This document shows, piece after piece, positions 20,948 through 30,589 of a stretch of DNA of 64,000 nucleotides. Where the stretch lies: positions 3,844,001 through 3,908,000 of the forward strand of contig JBHGNT010000010.1 of the NCBI GenBank assembly GCA_043228905.1, in the 5' to 3' direction. Position 1 is the stretch's first letter. Each line of letters opens with the position of its first letter. This DNA is from Azolla caroliniana (taxonomy: Eukaryota; Polypodiophyta). The position numbers were made by a program, and so were the translations under genes. The notes below the pieces were generated by a model. That model searched no databases and was not told where the DNA came from. It saw nothing but the letters and a program-made list of their open reading frames with translations.

Positions 20948-21230
20948 TGTTGGGAATCGACGCTTCGATTCACCTTCACCGCTCGGCCACAACCGAGTAA
21001 TCGCGAATCAATGCAGCAGAAAATAGGAACCAAAGAGAGAAACACACGAATACACAGGGATTAACGTGGAAAACCCTAGATGGGAAAAACCACGGGAGTA
21101 CAAGACTCCAAACCAACACTATACAAAGAGAAGTATACAATGGCGAGCTGCAAGGCGACGACCTTGAGCTCGCTGTCCTCGCCACAGGCGGCGGAAATAC
21201 ACAGAGGCGTCGTCCTCTTCCTCTCTCGCG

Positions 21231-21261
<31 letters not shown>

Positions 21262-21567
21262 ACGGCTGTTCCCTCTTCACTCCTCTTGAGTGGAAAAACA
21301 GAAAAATGATCAGCAGCACTAAAACAGTTTGCCCTAAGTCATATTTATACATATATGACTTTGGGGCTATTTACAACTATAGCCTCAGGGGCCCTTAGCA
21401 AACATATTCACGGATATGTCCCTGCATTCGGATCGCTCTCCGGGTACATTCGTCATCCGGCTCCGAAGTCGGGGTCTTCATCATCCGGTTCCGAAACCGA
21501 AACCGGGCTCGTCGGCATTCATCTCCGACATCCGACCATCCCATCCGAAGGGACCGTAATCCCGACA
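20948..21567 (-). repeat. copia-2 3' LTR
   Basis: The 620-bp LTR ends TGTCGGG/CCCAACA in element orientation. It contains a CT/GA tract at about 21236-21260. Confidence 0.92.
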
Positions 21568-21577
21568 AACTCCCCCT

Positions 21578-24500
21578 TCACTTCGGCATGGGATGTCTTT
21601 CCAATCCGATCCTCTTCCGGCATGCTTCCAGCTTGTCGGGTGTGAGCACCTTGGTCAGCATATCCGACCCGTTCTCGTCCGTGTGGATCTTTGTCAGCAC
21701 GAACTCCTTGTCTTCTATCCTTTCCCGGATCCAGTGATATCTTCGCTGGATGTGCTTCGTCCGGGAGTGATAGGCCGCGTTCTTCGCAAGGTGGATTGCA
21801 CTCTGACTGTCGCAGTAGAGTCGGTACTCCTCCTGCCGGATACCAAGCTCTCTAATGAAGTCCTTCATCCATATTATTTCCTTGCCGGCTTCAACAGCTG
21901 CCATGTACTCCGCCTCCGTGGTTGACAACGCAACCGTCTTCTGCAGCCTCGACTGCCACGAAACAGCTCCCCCTGCATACGTCATCACATACCCTGATGT
22001 GGACCGGCTGGTATCTGCATCAGCCGACATATCCGAATCGGTGAAGCCGTCGAGTTCGGGCTTACCGGAGCCGAATCGGAGGCACACGTTTGCCGTGCCC
22101 TTCAGGTATCGGAGTATCCACTTGGCCGCGTTCCAATGCTCTTTGCCGGGATTGCTCATGTACCGGCTCACCACTCCGACTGCATATCCTATGTCCGGTC
22201 TCGTACACACCATGGCGTACATCAAGCTCCCGACGGCTGAGGCATACGGCACTTTCATCATATCCTCCTTTTCAGCCTTTGTCTTGGGACTTTGCTTGCT
22301 GGACAGCTTGCAGTTTGCCGGGAGGGTCGATCCGACCAGTCTTGCTTCCGACATGTTGAACCGGTGAAGCACCTTCGTCACGTACTTCTCCTGTGACAGC
22401 CACAACTGCTTCTTCTTCCGGTCCCGGATGATGTGCATCCCTAGTATTTGCCTCGCCGGACCCAGGTCCTTCATTGAGAAGGTTCGGTGAAGAGCCTTCT
22501 TCAGCATCCGTATCTTGACCTGGTCCCGTCCGACGATCAACATGTCGTCCACGTACAGGAGGAGTATTAGAAAGTCTCCTCCTTCGAACTTCTTCACAAA
22601 CACGCAGTGGTCGGACTGCGTTTTGAGGTACCCTTCGTCGGTCATGAAGGAGTCGAACTTCCGGTACCATTGCCGGGGAGCCTGCTTCAGTCCGTAAAGG
22701 CTCTTCTTCAACCGGCATACCAGGTGCTCCTTCCCTTTCTTCTCGAATCCTTCCGGTTGCTGCATGTAGATCTCTTCATCGAGGTCACCGTGAAGGAATG
22801 CCATCTTCACGTCCATCTGTTCTACCTCGAGGTCCATGCTTGCCGCTATGCTCAGCACCGTCCGGATGGAGGTCATCTTCACTACCGGGGCAAATATCTC
22901 GTCGAAGTCGACGCCCTTCTTCTGCTGAAACCCCTTCACCACGATCCTGGCTTTGTATCTCGGGGGGTTTCCGGCATCTCCCGGTTTCAGCTTGAACACC
23001 CACTTGTTTCGAAGTGCCCGCTTTCCTTTCGGCAACTCCACAAGTTCATATGTGTGGTTCTCATGCAGGGAATCCATCTCGTCCTGCATGGCACTCAACC
23101 ACCTGCGGCTCTGGGTGTCATGTTTTGCTTCTTCAAAGCTCTCCGGCTCCCCCTCGTCGGTTAGCAGCACGTGCTCTGGTTCCGGAAATCTCCGGGGGGC
23201 CCTTCTCTCTCTAAGAGGATATCTCCGTTCCGGAGCTTCGGTAATCGGTTCTTCCGATTCTTCTTCATCCGAATCCATTTCGGGATCGGGGCCGGTTCCG
23301 GTATCATTTTCATCTTCTTCGGCCGGTTCTGTTTCTTCACCGTCTTCGGCCGGATCCTCGAGTGCTAACCGGTCCCTTGCCGGTCGGGACTGCTCCTCGT
23401 AGAGTTGATCCTCACCGGTCGACTTGGAGCTCTTCATCTTCTTCTCCGACTCCCAGTCGGCGAGTGTCTTGTCCTCCATGAAGATGATGTCTCGACTCCT
23501 GAATATCTTCTTGTCGACCGGGTCCCATACTCGGTAGCCGAACTCGTCGTCGCCGTAACCGAGGAATATGCATGGCCGGGTCTTTGGATCTAGCTTTCCT
23601 CTCCGGTCCTTTGCCACATGCACGTATGCGAGACACCCGAACACCTTCAGATGCCGGTAGGACACTTCCTTACCGGTCCACACTTTCTGCGGCGTGTCTC
23701 CGTCCAAAGGTACTGAGGGTGATCTGTTTATCACGTATGTCGCCGTCGACATTGCCTCAGCCCAAAACCCCTTGGGTAATTTCGCATGTGCCAGCATACT
23801 CCGGACCCTCTCCATTATGGTCCGGTTCATCCTCTTGGCCAGCCCGTTCAGTTCCGGCGTCTTCGGCACAGTAAACTCGAGTCGGATTCCCTTCGAGCGA
23901 CAGTACTCCTGGAACTGCCCCCGGTATTCCCCTCCGTTATCCGCTCGTATCGCTTTCAGCTTCTTGCCGGATTCCCTTTCCACTCTCGCGTGGAGTTCTT
24001 TGAAGACGCACAACACTTGGTCCTTTGTCTTCAACGGTGCCGTCCACAGCTTCCGGTTGTGATCATCAATGAATGTTACGAAGTACTGGGCTCCACCATG
24101 TGACTTCGTTTCTACCTGACACACATCAGTGTGCACCAACTCCAATGGTGCGCTACGTCTCGTCGGTGGCCTTGAGTGGAAGGAGGTTCGGTTCTGCTTA
24201 CCGGCCAGGCAATCGGTGCACTTCTCCAGGTGCACATACTTCACTGGAATAAGGTTGTCTTCTGCAAGCCTCTTCATCCCCTTCTCACTCATGTGGCACA
24301 GTCTTTTGTGCCACAGCTCACCGGCAGTGTCGGCTGCCACATTCAGCTCTTCCGGACATAACCGGGCATTCATCAGGTACAGTGTGTTGTCTTTCCGGGC
24401 CCGAGCCACTATCAGGCTCCCCTTGCTGAACTTCATTACGCCGTTCCGGATGCTACCTGTGTAGCCTTCATCGTCTAGCCTCCCGGCCGAAATCAGGTTC

Positions 24501-25651
24501 AATCGAACCTCCGGAACGTGTCGGACATCCTTCAGCAGCATTTTGCATCCGGTCGGGGTTGTCAACCACACGTCTCCTATGCCGGCAATCCGGCACGTAC
24601 CTTCATTCCCCATCCGAACACAGCCATGCTCACCGGCTGTGTAGGATGAGAAGTATCTTCTCTCCGGGGTCAGGTGGAACGATGCTCCGGAATCGACCAC
24701 CCAGGTCGTCTCATCGCCGGCAATGTTTAGTTCACCTTCTTCGGTGATGAGCATGATTTCTTCCTCACTTGCCGCGAGTGCCGTTGTTCCTTTCCGGTCC
24801 TGCCCTCGCCGATCCGAACCTCTCCGGTCCGTGGCTCCCCGGTATGCACCGTTTCTCTCCGGTGACTTCTTCGAATCGGTGTCGTCGGCTCCGTTGTCTT
24901 TTCGGTAATGCCGACAATTCTTTCGGAAGTGCCCCGGCTTCCCACAGTGGAAGCATGTGGGCCTTCCTCTTGACTGCGACCGGGTCCCCGACTTCTCCCG
25001 TCTTTGCGGACTCCGGTTCCATTGTCTTCCCCGATCCGATTCGGTAAGCAGCGCCTTCGAGTCGGAGGCCGGTTCTTTATCTCTCCGACGCGCTTCTTCG
25101 TTCAAAATACTTGTCTTTACCGTTTGTAAGGACAAGTTATCTTCGGTGCAGGAGGTGCTGAGAGTCACCACCAAGTTCTCCCAGCTTTCCGGCAATGTAC
25201 ACATCAGGATGATGGCTTGCATTGCATCCTCCAACGGGAACTTGATCGCCGCAAGCTGATTCACGAATCCCATGAACGTGCTTACGTGTTCCACCATACT
25301 CTCGCCGTCCCGGTACTTGAGATTCACTATCTTCCTCATCAGGGAGGTCCGGTTCAACGCATTCTTCCTCTCGTAGAGGCCCGACAGCTTCTTCCACATC
25401 TCATATGCGTTGGTGTCGTTCGCCACATGTTGTAGGACGCTTACATCGACATATTGTCGGATCGTCGCTACGGCTTTCCGGTTCAGGAGCTTCCACTCCG
25501 ACTCAAGTACCCCCTTCGGTATTTCCGACCTGTCAATCGGTTCATACAGGTCCCGAACAATCAGAAGATCCTCCATCTTGATCTTCCAGTCGGCGTAATT
25601 CTGCGCATTCAGCACCATCATCCCCGGCTGCCCGCTGCCTCCGCCTTCCAT
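21578..25651 (-). CDS. copia-2 gag-pol polyprotein
   Basis: The ORF is 1357 residues from the ATG at 25651; the frame is open into the LTR, but that part would precede the PBS. Gag has LNAQNYADWKIKMEDLL and a CCHC knuckle near residue 240 (CFHCGKPGHFRKNC). Protease has WVVDSGASFHLT. Integrase has the H-H-C-C finger (WHKRLCHM, CTDCLAGKQ) and the two aspartates (VHTDVCQV, IRADNGGEY). At the position of the catalytic Glu it reads LNGLAKRMNRT, with Lys. RT has LLLYVDDMLIVG and RNase H has FTDSDMSAD and STTEAEYMA. All other motifs are intact and the length is normal for plant copia. It should make virus-like particles and cDNA, but integration would probably be blocked. Confidence 0.95.
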   Translation of the reverse strand: MEGGGSGQPGMMVLNAQNYADWKIKMEDLLIVRDLYEPIDRSEIPKGVLESEWKLLNRKAVATIRQYVDVSVLQHVANDTNAYEMWKKLSGLYERKNALNRTSLMRKIVNLKYRDGESMVEHVSTFMGFVNQLAAIKFPLEDAMQAIILMCTLPESWENLVVTLSTSCTEDNLSLQTVKTSILNEEARRRDKEPASDSKALLTESDRGRQWNRSPQRREKSGTRSQSRGRPTCFHCGKPGHFRKNCRHYRKDNGADDTDSKKSPERNGAYRGATDRRGSDRRGQDRKGTTALAASEEEIMLITEEGELNIAGDETTWVVDSGASFHLTPERRYFSSYTAGEHGCVRMGNEGTCRIAGIGDVWLTTPTGCKMLLKDVRHVPEVRLNLISAGRLDDEGYTGSIRNGVMKFSKGSLIVARARKDNTLYLMNARLCPEELNVAADTAGELWHKRLCHMSEKGMKRLAEDNLIPVKYVHLEKCTDCLAGKQNRTSFHSRPPTRRSAPLELVHTDVCQVETKSHGGAQYFVTFIDDHNRKLWTAPLKTKDQVLCVFKELHARVERESGKKLKAIRADNGGEYRGQFQEYCRSKGIRLEFTVPKTPELNGLAKRMNRTIMERVRSMLAHAKLPKGFWAEAMSTATYVINRSPSVPLDGDTPQKVWTGKEVSYRHLKVFGCLAYVHVAKDRRGKLDPKTRPCIFLGYGDDEFGYRVWDPVDKKIFRSRDIIFMEDKTLADWESEKKMKSSKSTGEDQLYEEQSRPARDRLALEDPAEDGEETEPAEEDENDTGTGPDPEMDSDEEESEEPITEAPERRYPLRERRAPRRFPEPEHVLLTDEGEPESFEEAKHDTQSRRWLSAMQDEMDSLHENHTYELVELPKGKRALRNKWVFKLKPGDAGNPPRYKARIVVKGFQQKKGVDFDEIFAPVVKMTSIRTVLSIAASMDLEVEQMDVKMAFLHGDLDEEIYMQQPEGFEKKGKEHLVCRLKKSLYGLKQAPRQWYRKFDSFMTDEGYLKTQSDHCVFVKKFEGGDFLILLLYVDDMLIVGRDQVKIRMLKKALHRTFSMKDLGPARQILGMHIIRDRKKKQLWLSQEKYVTKVLHRFNMSEARLVGSTLPANCKLSSKQSPKTKAEKEDMMKVPYASAVGSLMYAMVCTRPDIGYAVGVVSRYMSNPGKEHWNAAKWILRYLKGTANVCLRFGSGKPELDGFTDSDMSADADTSRSTSGYVMTYAGGAVSWQSRLQKTVALSTTEAEYMAAVEAGKEIIWMKDFIRELGIRQEEYRLYCDSQSAIHLAKNAAYHSRTKHIQRRYHWIRERIEDKEFVLTKIHTDENGSDMLTKVLTPDKLEACRKRIGLERHPMPK

Positions 25652-25667
25652 TTTCTGCAGCAGTTCG

Positions 25668-25679
25668 CTCTGATACCAG
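25668..25679 (-). other. copia-2 primer binding site (initiator Met tRNA type)
   Basis: On the minus strand TGGTATCAGAGC follows the 5' LTR end CCCAACA after two bases. This matches the initiator Met tRNA 3' end. Confidence 0.92.
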
Positions 25680-25681
25680 AT

Positions 25682-25964
25682 TGTTGGGAATCGACGCTTC
25701 GATTCACCTTCACCGCTCGGCCACAACCGAGTAATCGCGAATCAATGCAGCAGAAAATAGGAACCAAAGAGAGAAACACACGAATACACAGGGATTAACG
25801 TGGAAAACCCTAGATGGGAAAAACCACGGGAGTACAAGACTCCAAACCAACACTATACAAAGAGAAGTATACAATGGCGAGCTGCAAGGCGACGACCTTG
25901 AGCTCGCTGTCCTCGCCACAGGCGGCGGAAATACACAGAGGCGTCGTCCTCTTCCTCTCTCGCG

Positions 25965-25995
<31 letters not shown>

Positions 25996-26301
25996 ACGGC
26001 TGTTCCCTCTTCACTCCTCTTGAGTGGAAAAACAGAAAAATGATCAGCAGCACTAAAACAGTTTGCCCTAAGTCATATTTATACATATATGACTTTGGGG
26101 CTATTTACAACTATAGCCTCAGGGGCCCTTAGCAAACATATTCACGGATATGTCCCTGCATTCGGATCGCTCTCCGGGTACATTCGTCATCCGGCTCCGA
26201 AGTCGGGGTCTTCATCATCCGGTTCCGAAACCGAAACCGGGCTCGTCGGCATTCATCTCCGACATCCGACCATCCCATCCGAAGGGACCGTAATCCCGAC
26301 A
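25682..26301 (-). repeat. copia-2 5' LTR
   Basis: This 620-bp copy matches 20948-21567 throughout on inspection, which implies very recent insertion. Confidence 0.92.
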
Positions 26302-26592
26302 GAATACAAGTGTATAATGGACGTATTCACACTATCCCTTTGTATAGCCCAAGTTTGGGGCATTTGTGTAATTAGCATAAAGGGTAGTTGCCCTAAGTCG
26401 GTCACTATATATAGTGACCTTGTAACCTTTTTGTAAGGTTGGGTGTTGTATTATTTCTTCTATTGAATAGAAAGTCTTTTGTGCCTCTCTCTCTCTCTCT
26501 CTCTGTGCAACGACCTAGAGACTGTCATACGCAGGTACAGAAAAGAATCGAATGCTTCTTGATCTTCCGCATAGACGACTTTGTCTCCAACA
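26302..26592 (+). repeat. copia-1 3' LTR, remainder
   Basis: It begins with the duplicated GAATA and continues the copia-1 LTR to its end CTCCAACA. The TATA-like dyad GGTCACTATATATAGTGACC at 26400-26419 is a perfect 20-bp palindrome here. The flank GGGTG (26593-26597) is the copia-1 target duplication. Confidence 0.92.
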
Positions 26593-26597
26593 GGGTG

Positions 26598-27375
26598 CGT
26601 CGGGAAGATCGTGGCTGATCGTGGGGAGTTGGACGCCGAAGAGGCCGAGGAGCTGTTCGACCATCTAGGAGTCAAGCTCTCGCTTACCACTACGTACAAT
26701 CCGGAGGCGAATGGAAAGGTGGAGCGCGGACACGGACCGATCGTCAAGGTGTTAGTTCGGGCATGCGGAGGTCAAGTCGGGAACTGGCCGCAGCTGCTGC
26801 CTTACGCGTTGTGGGCTGACCGAACTACGCACAATTCGGTAACCGGATTCATGCCGGCCGAGCTCATGTTTGGGCAGAAGCCGATCATGCCGATGGAACG
26901 TACGATCTCCTCATGGGCAACCGTGGACTGGAGAGACGAGATGAGCCGGGAGGAACTGTTGACAGCGCGCATACAACAGCTCGAGCGAAGACCGGAGGAC
27001 GTGGAGCAGGCTGCGGAAAAGCTTCGGGTGGCCAGGACGAGGAACAAAGCCCGGTTCGACCGGACGCACCGGCTCCGTCCAAAGAAGATCGAGGAAGGCG
27101 ACTGGGTGCTAGTCTACGACAGCAGCCTCGACAACCAGCACCGAGCGACACGAAAGTTCGCAAGAAGGTGGTTCGGGCCTTACGTGGTATAAAGTGCCAA
27201 CGACAACGGGACGTACCATCTGGCGGAACTCGACGGCACAAGAATGGCGATACCGGTAGCTGGGAAGCGGATCAAAGCGTTCAAGAAACATCACGACGAC
27301 GAGCCGGATCTGGTTAACCTGGACCGCGACGACGAACGATCCGAAACCAAAGAAGAATCGACGGGCGGAGAATGA
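26598..27375 (+). pseudogene. G1 pol part 2: integrase core and C-terminus
   Basis: This continues the G1 integrase after copia-1. It carries the second catalytic Asp (IVADRGELD) and the Glu (EANGKVERGHGP), then the conserved tail (GDWVLVYDSSLDNQHRATRK, RRWFGPYVV). An in-frame TAA at 27190-27192 replaces the Gln codon seen in G2, removing the last 61 codons. Joined to part 1 the frame is preserved, so the only breaks are nonsense changes and insertions. Confidence 0.9.
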
Positions 27376-27448
27376 AGGTTGGACCGGTTTTCTCCGTCCC
27401 AACACAATTTGGCGCATGCCGGTGGATGCGCGGTTAGGTGGGGGCGGA

Positions 27449-28079
27449 TGTCGTGAAGAAAACCGTCCACAAGCGGAATCGGTGCACCGAAGCGTAGGAA
27501 CCGGCTCTTCGTGCACATGCGCCTTATGTTGTACATAGAAGATCCTAGGCAGGTAGATTCGGTAGGTAGGGAAACGGCTCCTTCCTTACCTATAAAGGGA
27601 GGGAGACGAGGAGGTGCGAGGGATCGCGGGGAGTCGAGGACAAAGTGTTGTCGGTTTACGTGCGAAGGCTTCTCTCTCTCTCTCTCTGGTTTGCAAACGC
27701 CATAGCTTCCTTCTGTGCAGGTTTCGGGAGGCTCGTGCTGCTCTGAGGAATGCCCGAGTGCTTCCGGCAGCACCCCCAACCTACTCCTTCCTCTCTGTGT
27801 GTTTACGAGCAGGTATCGGCATCTGTTCGCCGGCCTGTTCGGTTGTAACCGACTTCGTGTTTTGTTGTCTTCGTGTTCTTGTTGTTTGTCTTTGTCAATA
27901 CATACATACATTCGTGTCTTTCTGTGTCGCTGTCCCACTTGCGTCTTTGCGTCGAAGGGCCGTGTCCCTGTGGATCTACGCTCGCACGTAGAGGGATTCT
28001 TCCCCTCCTCTCTTGCTCTTTGGTACAGGACCCCCGAGGTTCCGCCTCATTCCACGCATCCGCGAGGAATACCTCGACA
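27449..28079 (+). repeat. G1 3' LTR
   Basis: The 631-bp LTR starts TGTCGTGAAG like the G2 LTR and ends CCTCGACA. Only the first 40 bases and scattered blocks resemble the G2 LTR, so the subfamilies have diverged. A TATA box is at 27591 (TATAAAGGGA) and a CT tract at about 27670-27687. Confidence 0.9.
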
Positions 28080-29139
28080 ACGTGATTTGTGGCGATGTCG
28101 TTGACATGATCCAAAAAGGGCCAAAGAAGGAATATACGCTAATGATTGTTGATATTCCATAAGGATTTCGAATGGCAGGGTCATCATACGACGATGAACC
28201 GTTTAGGTTCAAACAATTAGAGAAGATGGTCAAGGATTTTGTTGAGCTAACAACTGCATCCTTGTGGAGGATAGTTGTCTTTCATAGTATGGACCAAGGG
28301 TATTTGGTAGCTCAAGCTTTGAGATCTCGTTGCCATGGCATCGAGAACCTTGCATGGTAAGGATTATTTATAAGTCTCATTCACTATATTGCCTTTCTTA
28401 AGATTGTTCAATCTATTCTTAACTCGATGCAATATTTGTTGTAGGATAAAAACCAATGTCAATAGAGGGCCAACCTTTCGGTTCGTAAATGCCATTGAAT
28501 ACATTACGGTTGGTTACTTCGATGAAATAAAGAAACAAAGAATCAAGGAGCATTCTAATGAAGTTGGAGGTTCAAATCTGCTGGTATATCCAGCAATGAC
28601 ACGGAAATTGCGACATGTCACCACGACAAAATGGGGACTTGTCAACCCATACCAAAAACCTCAACGACTTATGATGCGCTTGATCGAGATGTTTTCTGTA
28701 GAAGGAGATTGGATATTAGACCTCTTTTCTGGCACAGGTATTCCTCGAACTAGGTTAACGATCTTTAGATAACCAATACTGAATCTTTTTTGTTTGAAAA
28801 CTAATTTTTCTTGTTACTTTCTTCATAGGGACAACGTCTGCATGTGCATTGAAGCTCTTTAGAAACACAGTTGCATTGGAGAAGGACGAGGAGCAAGTTA
28901 TATTTATAAATATGAGGATTAAGGCTTTGTGGGAGTGCCCAGACCAGGACGAGGAGGTCGGTGCAAAGAACCTCGCTAATACCAAAAGGTTTCAACCTGC
29001 TTCGCGAGAGCCTATTCCTCCATTAGTCGGGGAACCGAGGGAGCTAATAGAGCTTGATGATGAGCTTATAGAAGATATTCCGTTGGCTCGGCTAACAGGG
29101 GAAGAGAATGCACGTATAGCCGAAGAGACTTCTATATAG
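28080..29139 (+). pseudogene. DNA N4/N6 methyltransferase-like gene remnant (beta class), three exons
   Basis: Exons are 28080-28356, 28445-28737 and 28829-29139. Both introns have GT..AG ends and phases that rebuild the conserved motifs (TG|G for Trp, G|GG for the Gly of motif I). The product resembles the N6_N4_Mtase family. It starts with VICGDVVDMI, then a D-I-P-stop-G at the place of the catalytic D/S-P-P-Y motif IV, then NPYQKPQRLMMRLIEMF (motif X) and ILDLFSGTGTTSACALKLF (motif I, S-adenosylmethionine binding). This order is the beta class. The stop TAA is at 28160-28162. The upstream part is cut by the G1 LTR at 28079, with any 5' exons left of the window. The C-terminal 70 residues are acidic and unrecognised. 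If functional it would methylate adenine or cytosine in DNA. Confidence 0.78.
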
Positions 29140-30251
29140 GATGAAGAAGAAAATGACATTGACGATTTTCTTGCTATGTAATAGACTCTTTTGTTCACGA
29201 AATGTATTGTTTGGAATTCACATTACTAATACAAATTTTGGGTTTTACTTGGTGTATTCCATTCTTTATAATCTTCTATATGTTTCAATTTTATTTCTAT
29301 ATACTTGGTTTGTAGACTTATGACATTGGTTTCACCGCGTGCATTGCTGACTACCAATATGGAGAAACATGAATTAGTTTAAATTAAGGCTGATTTTGGT
29401 CAAACTTTACCTTAACATAACATGCTCGTAGAATTGTTGCCATGACTGTCCATGTTGTTATTTGCGATCAATTGTTGAGATTGTCATTCCGTGTCCAATA
29501 TATACCAGTCCATATATTATGGATCTTTGTCTTCTATTGTTAAAACTATTATGTTTCTCTTCCATTGCTGCTTAGATTGTGTAGTGTGTTGATAATGGTT
29601 CCACTAGCGTTATCCTCATGTTTTTATATGCTTGTAGTTCCACTAGTGTTATCGTTCGGAGTTTGATCCCATGTGAATCACCTAAGGAATAGATTAGATC
29701 AATTTTAAATACAAGTATGAAAGCCTTAATAGGTTTGTTATTTTCACCATATTATCCTAAAGTTCATTGTCTTACATTGTCCACAATTATATACATATGG
29801 TTTGATCCCATACGAACAAACTGAGGAATAGATTAGATCAACTTTAAATACAAGTATTAAATACCTTAATAAGTTAGTTATTCCAATCACATTATCCTAA
29901 AGTTCACTATCTTACATTGTCCACAATTATATACATGCGAGTATGGGTCAAAGTATAAATTATAACTCATTTTATTAGTATGGTTACAAGTACACCTCAT
30001 ATTTCTGTAAAACTTACCAAATTAATATAAGTCTTTAACTTAGTGTTTCCCATGTCACACATTAGTGAGATATTGAGCCATTGTTGAACTTTATTATGCC
30101 TACATTAACTTATCAACACATCCAAACTTATTTGAATTTCTAATGATCTCCACTCGTAGACCTATCATGTATTTTTATATTTGCAAATTCTAATCAAGTT
30201 GTGGAACATGTGATACTAATGCATCCAATTTTTGTAGAGAGAGTATATTTG
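29140..30251. other. AT-rich intergenic stretch with a tandem duplication
   Basis: No gene is visible. The only clear structure is the 139-bp tandem duplication at 29662-29937. The rest is AT-rich DNA with many short ORFs that lack coding character. Confidence 0.6.
29662..29937. repeat. Tandem duplication, unit about 139 bp, two copies
   Basis: Copies are 29662-29800 and 29801-29937. Both begin TTTGATCCCAT, share AGGAATAGATTAGATCAA and end CCACAATTATATACAT. Several substitutions separate them, so the duplication is not recent. Confidence 0.85.
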
Positions 30252-30589
30252 GTTATTTTCAAGAAGATTCTACAAGTGGAATGTGTGATCCTTCCACTTG
30301 TGAACGCGGACGTGTTCTAGGTAGATGACGAGAAAAACGCGGAATATTGCTCGGCCTCTACCGAGTCTTGAACACTTCTATGAGAATGGAGAACACAGAA
30401 ATGGAACTAAAGTGTGAACACAAGATGTTTACGTGGAAAACCCTAATAGGTAAAAAACTAGAGGAGCCCACGGACGCCAACTATCACTATATGAGAGGAA
30501 ATACAAAGTGGATGCACAGAGGTAACGACCTCGTGCTCGCGATCTTCGCCTGATGGCGGTTACAACAGAGAGTCCTCGTAACTCTTCAC

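Larger units (their letters stand above)
20948..26301 (-). mobile_element. Ty1/copia LTR retrotransposon copia-2 (nested in copia-1 3' LTR)
   Basis: The 620-bp LTRs at 20948-21567 and 25682-26301 are the same length and appear identical by eye. The target duplication is GAATA (20943-20947 and 26302-26306). On the minus strand the order is 5' LTR, Met-tRNA PBS (complement of 25668-25679), one long gag-pol ORF, polypurine tract AAGGGGGAG (complement of 21570-21578) and 3' LTR. The ORF is unbroken, but the integrase catalytic Glu is a Lys. A diverged solo LTR of this family sits at 30326-33051. Confidence 0.95.
2913..26592 (+). mobile_element. Ty1/copia LTR retrotransposon copia-1 (nested in G1)
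   Basis: The 5' LTR is 2913-3209. A PBS matching initiator-Met tRNA follows it, then gag-pol split between 3891-5139 and 17980-20744, a polypurine tract at 20930-20938, and a 3' LTR split into 20939-20947 and 26302-26592 by copia-2. The target duplication GGGTG flanks it at 2908-2912 and 26593-26597. Domain order is gag, protease, integrase, RT, RNase H, which defines Ty1/copia. Ignoring the two insertions inside it, the polyprotein is open for about 1338 codons with all catalytic motifs present, so it may have been competent until G2 landed in it. Confidence 0.95.
1..28079 (+). mobile_element. Ty3/gypsy LTR retrotransposon G1 (outermost, left end outside window)
   Basis: This is the outermost element of the nest. 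The window opens inside its gag-protease ORF, followed by pol, a break at 2912 where copia-1 inserted, the rest of integrase from 26598, and the 3' LTR 27449-28079. The flanks of copia-1 carry the duplicated target GGGTG (2908-2912 and 26593-26597), so the two halves belong to one element. Its proteins match those of G2 closely, so the two are the same family, but the LTRs have diverged. G1 is defective: pol has in-frame stops at 2620-2622 and 27190-27192, and RNase H is 12 nt shorter than in G2. It sits directly against a methyltransferase gene remnant starting at 28080. Confidence 0.93.
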
